DNA from: an uncultured Anaerosporobacter sp.
Lineage (GTDB): Bacteria; Bacillota; Clostridia; Lachnospirales; Lachnospiraceae
NCBI GenBank assembly: GCA_945787925.1
Contig: CALZJY010000074.1
Span: forward strand, 1-8,332
DNA length: 8,332 nucleotides
Direction of reading: 5' to 3'
Shown: piece by piece, positions 5,165-8,332 of the stretch
How the letters are laid out: every line of letters begins with the position of its first letter
How positions within the stretch are numbered: position 1 is the stretch's first letter
Position numbers and translations under genes: made by a program
The notes under the pieces: model-generated
Databases searched by the model: none
What the model was told of the DNA's origin: nothing
What the model saw: the letters and a program-made list of their open reading frames with translations, nothing else

Positions 5165-7774
5165 ATGAGAAAAAATAAATATCTTGTTAGAGCTCTGTCA
5201 GCGATGCTAAGTGCGACGTTAGTTGCTCAATTTCCAGTACATATGGCAGAGGCAAATGCAGCAAGAACTATAATAAATGAGACAATCGAAGAGCCAACAG
5301 AGGAAGCTTCGAAAGACTTAGTATGGGATGATACGACAAAACCATACGAATTAACAGAAAACCTGCAAATCGAAAGTGGAGCCAAATTAACCATTGCTCC
5401 AGGGGTTCAGGTACATGGGAATGGCCATGCCATTGAAGTATGTGGTGGTGAATTAAATGCTGAAGGCGTGACATTTGAAAACACAAAGATTAATTCCAAA
5501 AAAAATGAGGACTACAATCCAAGTACCATTACATTAAAAAACTGTAAGATGGAAGAAGGCGGATTATCAGGAAAGTGGAGCGTAACGCTTGTATTAGAAA
5601 ACAATAGTTTTCACAATATGCAAGAGGAAATTGAGTTAACTTATCCAGCGAAAGAAACGACGATTACGGGAAATGTATTTAATAATTGTGGTGGATTAAA
5701 AATCAAATCCCGTCATAATACGTATATCAAAAACAATACGTTCTATAAAATGACAACAGGCTATACGATCAAGAGTGTGAAACAAAGCAGTGGGTCCAAC
5801 TGTTATGTAGAAAAGAACAGCTTTCTTGATGAAGGGACGGTATTAATCATTGAATCTGCTGGAAAGATGGATGCAAAAAACAACTTCTGGAATACGACAG
5901 AGGAAGAAGAAATTGCAAAACGAATCCAAGCAGCAAGTGAAGAAGCTGTTTCTTATTTGCCAATCCTTTCCGAAGCAGATTGTGATACACCAGTATTAAA
6001 ACATAACTATGACAAAGAAGAGATTGTAAAAGAGGCAACTTGTGAAGAAGCAGGTCTTAAGGTAGTAACTTGTAGTGACTGCAAGGATGAGAAGGAAGTT
6101 GAAATTCCAGCATTAGGCCATAAGTTTTCAAAGAAATGGAGCATCGATAAAAAGCCAGGCTGTGAAGAGCCAGGAGAAAAATCCTATCACTGTGAACGTG
6201 AGGGATGCGAAGGCAGAGAGGACATTACGGAAATCGAACCAACAGATCATAATTTTTCCGAAGAATGGACCGTAGATGAAGCACCAACATGCGAAGAGAA
6301 AGGAACGGAATCCCATCATTGCGAAAATGAAGGGTGTACTGTAACAGAAGGAAGCAGGGAAGTGGAAGCATTAGGCCATAGTTTTTCCGGAGAATGGATT
6401 GTAGAGAAAGAAGCCACTTGCCAAGAAGAAGGTAAGAAGATTCGTGCATGTGAGCATGAAGGCTGTAAAGAAATTGAAACAGAAATCATTCCAAAGAGAG
6501 AACATAAATGGGATGCAGGAAAAGTTACAGTAGAGCCAACTTGTGAAACAGAAGGTACTATGACATACACATGTAAAGTATCTGGAACGACAAAAACAGA
6601 AACCATTGCTCCATTAGGCCATAGTTTCTCATCAGAATATACGGTAGACATAGAAGCGACTTGTGATAAGGAAGGGGAAGAATCCCATCACTGTACACAT
6701 AAGGGATGTACAGAAAGAACAAGCATCAACGCAATTCCAAAGAAAGAGCATAAATGGGATGCAGGAAAGGTTACAAAACAGCCGACTTGTAAACAAGAAG
6801 GAAGCAAGACGTATACATGTAAAGAATGTGGCACAAAGAAGACGGAAAAAGTACAAAAGGCAGCTCATAAGTATACAAAAAAGGTAGTAAGTCCAACGAC
6901 TACGAAAAAAGGCTATACAGAGTATACATGTTCCGTATGCAAACATAGCTACAAAAGCAATTACACTTCCTTTGTTTCTGTAAAAGGAATCACATTAAAT
7001 AAAAAGACGGTTACGTTAGCAAAAGGTCAAAAAGTACAGTTAGCAGCGACAGTAACACCAACAAATGCGACAACGAAAAAAGTAACTTATACAAGCAGCA
7101 ATAAAAAAGTTGCGACAGTAGATGCCAATGGAAGAGTAACGGCAATCAACAACGGTACTGCGACGATCACGGCAAAAACAGTTTCTGGCCAAAAAGTAGC
7201 GACTTGCCATGTGACAGTGGCCTCTGGTTCGTTAGTTGAGAAGAAGGTTACGATTGGAAAAGGCGCTGCCAAATCTCTTACTGTAAAAGGCCCATATAAC
7301 AAGATTGTATGGAGCACAAGCAATCGAAGAGTTGCAACCGTAACAAACAAAGGTACTGTAAAAGCAGTAGCGACAGGAACTGCAAAAATTACAGCAACCA
7401 TCGATGGGAAGAAATACAGCTGCATGGTAACGGTAAAGAAAAATGAAAAAGTAGTAAATGGAAGCACAAACGTATATAGCGTGAAAAAAGGAGTGCACTT
7501 AACAGATAGAAAATTCTATTATGAGGGCAGTTCCTTCCTATATGAAGCAAATATCTTAAATAGAACCAATACTGCGGTTAAGAAGATTAAGAACCCAACC
7601 GTATCGATTTATGCAGACGGGAAATTAATTGCAAGCAATACCTTTGGTACACAACCAGTAAAAATCAAAGCAATGGGAAGCAGTAAAGTACGCTTTAAAT
7701 TTAAAGCATTGAGAAATGATGTGGATCTTGTAAATAGCAAGATTACGGTAAAGTACTCTATGAAATATGAATAG
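5165..7774 (+). CDS. Secreted multidomain surface protein: beta-helix, eight His/Cys repeats, two Big_2 domains
   Basis: An 869-residue protein counted from ATG 5165. Residues 1-32 are a Sec signal peptide (basic start, hydrophobic core, likely cut after Ala-Asn-Ala). Residues ~60-265 resemble a right-handed parallel beta-helix: the opening LQIESGAKLTIAPGVQV, repeated NNSF/NNTF/KNSF turns, and the closing KNNFWNTTEEEEIAKRI, a variant of the common NNYWGT ending. Residues 280-608 hold eight His/Cys repeats (see the repeat entry). Two bacterial Ig-like Big_2 domains follow (~609-686 and ~688-759), each with the YTSSNKKVATVDANGRV- or WSTSNRRVATVTNKGTV-type core. The last ~110 residues are an unrecognised beta-rich module. 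There is no LPxTG, SLH or membrane anchor, so it is either released or held non-covalently. Beta-helix plus Big_2 suggests glycan or surface adhesion; this is inference. It ends with two tandem TAG codons. Confidence 0.9.
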   Translation: MRKNKYLVRALSAMLSATLVAQFPVHMAEANAARTIINETIEEPTEEASKDLVWDDTTKPYELTENLQIESGAKLTIAPGVQVHGNGHAIEVCGGELNAEGVTFENTKINSKKNEDYNPSTITLKNCKMEEGGLSGKWSVTLVLENNSFHNMQEEIELTYPAKETTITGNVFNNCGGLKIKSRHNTYIKNNTFYKMTTGYTIKSVKQSSGSNCYVEKNSFLDEGTVLIIESAGKMDAKNNFWNTTEEEEIAKRIQAASEEAVSYLPILSEADCDTPVLKHNYDKEEIVKEATCEEAGLKVVTCSDCKDEKEVEIPALGHKFSKKWSIDKKPGCEEPGEKSYHCEREGCEGREDITEIEPTDHNFSEEWTVDEAPTCEEKGTESHHCENEGCTVTEGSREVEALGHSFSGEWIVEKEATCQEEGKKIRACEHEGCKEIETEIIPKREHKWDAGKVTVEPTCETEGTMTYTCKVSGTTKTETIAPLGHSFSSEYTVDIEATCDKEGEESHHCTHKGCTERTSINAIPKKEHKWDAGKVTKQPTCKQEGSKTYTCKECGTKKTEKVQKAAHKYTKKVVSPTTTKKGYTEYTCSVCKHSYKSNYTSFVSVKGITLNKKTVTLAKGQKVQLAATVTPTNATTKKVTYTSSNKKVATVDANGRVTAINNGTATITAKTVSGQKVATCHVTVASGSLVEKKVTIGKGAAKSLTVKGPYNKIVWSTSNRRVATVTNKGTVKAVATGTAKITATIDGKKYSCMVTVKKNEKVVNGSTNVYSVKKGVHLTDRKFYYEGSSFLYEANILNRTNTAVKKIKNPTVSIYADGKLIASNTFGTQPVKIKAMGSSKVRFKFKALRNDVDLVNSKITVKYSMKYE
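6002..6988 (+). repeat. Eight tandem His/Cys protein repeats of 39-43 residues
   Basis: Each unit starts at a His: residues 280, 319, 362, 405, 447, 486, 529 and 568. The pattern is H-x-(F/W/Y), often W-x-V, then (A/P)-T-C-x3-G-x5-C-x(2 or 4)-C. Units 2, 3, 4 and 6 are long (42-43 residues, final pair C-x4-C). Units 1, 5, 7 and 8 are short (about 39-41, C-x2-C). Unit 5 has Ser for the last Cys, and unit 8 has Thr for the first. Units of this style are common in secreted Clostridia proteins and have no agreed function that I know of. One His and three Cys per unit could bind a metal or form disulfides. Confidence 0.88.
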
Positions 7775-7795
7775 TAGTCGAAACGAGGATTTAAA

Positions 7796-8332
7796 ATGAG
7801 CAAAAGATTAAATTACACAGCAATCCTTCTTTCTTTAGGAATCGTGGTAGCCTTCGGTGGTGTTGCGTATTCTAAAATGCAAAAAGGAAAGAAGGCAGGC
7901 CAATATAAAATGGTTCAAATGTCAGTAGAACGTGATTGCTTAGTTGTGGGAGAGAAAATGCAAATCACTACAACTTATGAGAAAGCATCCGATTCGGTAG
8001 AAGATGCAAAAATCACATATCTCTCTTCTGACGAAGAAGTAATTCGAATTTCTGAAGATGGGGTGGCAGAAGCAGTAAGGGAAGGTTCTGCTATGATCGT
8101 ATGCATGATCAATGGAACGACATATGATACCTATGACTTAGAAGTCGTCTCAAACGAAGAAAAACCAGTTGAGATGAATGGAAAAGAAGTTACGGTGGAA
8201 TTCGGAAGCGAATATCAATTAGCTGCAAACCTAGAGGCAGACGAAGAGGATGCTGACCATATTGTATATGAATCTACGAATCCAGAGATTGCAGAAGTGG
8301 ACGAAGAAGGAAAAGTAAAAATCTTAGCCATT
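7796..8332 (+). CDS. Membrane-anchored Big_2-like surface protein (3'-truncated by window)
   Basis: The frame opens at ATG 7796 and stays open for 179 codons to the window end. GAGG at 7785-7788 is 7 nt before the start, and the gene begins 21 nt after the preceding stop with no terminator, so it is the next gene of the same operon. Residues ~7-26 (TAILLSLGIVVAFGGVAYSK) are a hydrophobic signal anchor with Ser-Lys-Arg before it and no obvious cleavage site. Two Ig-like modules follow: the first (~38-117) has ITYLSSDEEVIRISEDGVAE, the second (~126 onward) has IVYESTNPEIAEVDEEGKV, both the S-S/T-x-x-x-(V/I)-A-x-V-x-x-x-G-x-(V/A) core of Big_2 domains. Unlike the Lys/Thr-rich domains upstream, these are strongly acidic. 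The anchored acidic protein could pair with its basic secreted neighbour, but that is speculation. Confidence 0.85.
   Translation, partial: MSKRLNYTAILLSLGIVVAFGGVAYSKMQKGKKAGQYKMVQMSVERDCLVVGEKMQITTTYEKASDSVEDAKITYLSSDEEVIRISEDGVAEAVREGSAMIVCMINGTTYDTYDLEVVSNEEKPVEMNGKEVTVEFGSEYQLAANLEADEEDADHIVYESTNPEIAEVDEEGKVKILAI

Noticed and set aside
6225..6946. Several overlapping minus-strand frames across the repeat region
   Set aside because: They repeat with the same period as the His/Cys units and look like hydrophobic nonsense, so they are shadows of the + strand repeats.
6002..6988. Possible CRISPR-like array
   Set aside because: Unit length is 117-129 bp, similarity lies in codons of an open frame, and there is no constant short repeat with unique spacers.

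Overview
The window looks like chromosomal DNA of a low-to-moderate GC, spore-forming type Bacillota, most likely a gut Clostridia (Lachnospiraceae-like). The support is strong GGAGG-type ribosome binding sites, U-rich intrinsic terminators, two Spo0A-box-like sites, a flotillin/NfeD pair of the YuaF-FloT kind, and secreted Big_2 proteins with His/Cys repeats. The taxon is inferred from gene style; no rRNA or marker gene is present. All genes lie on the + strand and form three transcription blocks.

Block 1 (1-2864): the 3' part of an ArsA/Get3-family ATPase with a C-terminal Hsp20-like domain, a 79-residue helical protein of unknown function, a second complete ArsA/Get3-family ATPase with the same Hsp20-like domain, then a RimJ/RimL-type GNAT acetyltransferase, closed by a clear terminator. 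The first three genes are tightly spaced (11 and 22 nt) and surely co-transcribed. The acetyltransferase follows after 91 nt with no terminator between. The ATPase in full view has no CxxC motif, and no arsenic genes are visible, so a client-protein or membrane-protein role like that of Get3d is more plausible than arsenite export.

Block 2 (2980-5020): an NfeD-like (YuaF-type) membrane protein followed 2 nt later by a flotillin with an N-terminal membrane segment, an SPFH domain and a long Ala/Glu/Lys-rich coiled coil containing eight 11-residue repeats. An 11-bp hairpin terminator ends the block. The pair should form a membrane scaffold for ordered lipid microdomains.

Block 3 (5105-8332 and beyond): a candidate promoter whose -35 overlaps a Spo0A-box match, with a second match 30 bp upstream and a 14-bp palindrome at the predicted transcription start. 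It drives an 869-residue secreted protein (signal peptide, beta-helix, eight His/Cys repeats, two Big_2 domains, unknown C-terminal module). A membrane-anchored Big_2-like protein starts 21 nt later and runs off the window.

Most worth following are the ArsA - small protein - ArsA cassette, the His/Cys repeat region, and the possible Spo0A control of the surface-protein operon. There are no RNA genes, insertion sequences or CRISPR arrays that I can see. No gene-free stretch exceeds about 185 bases.
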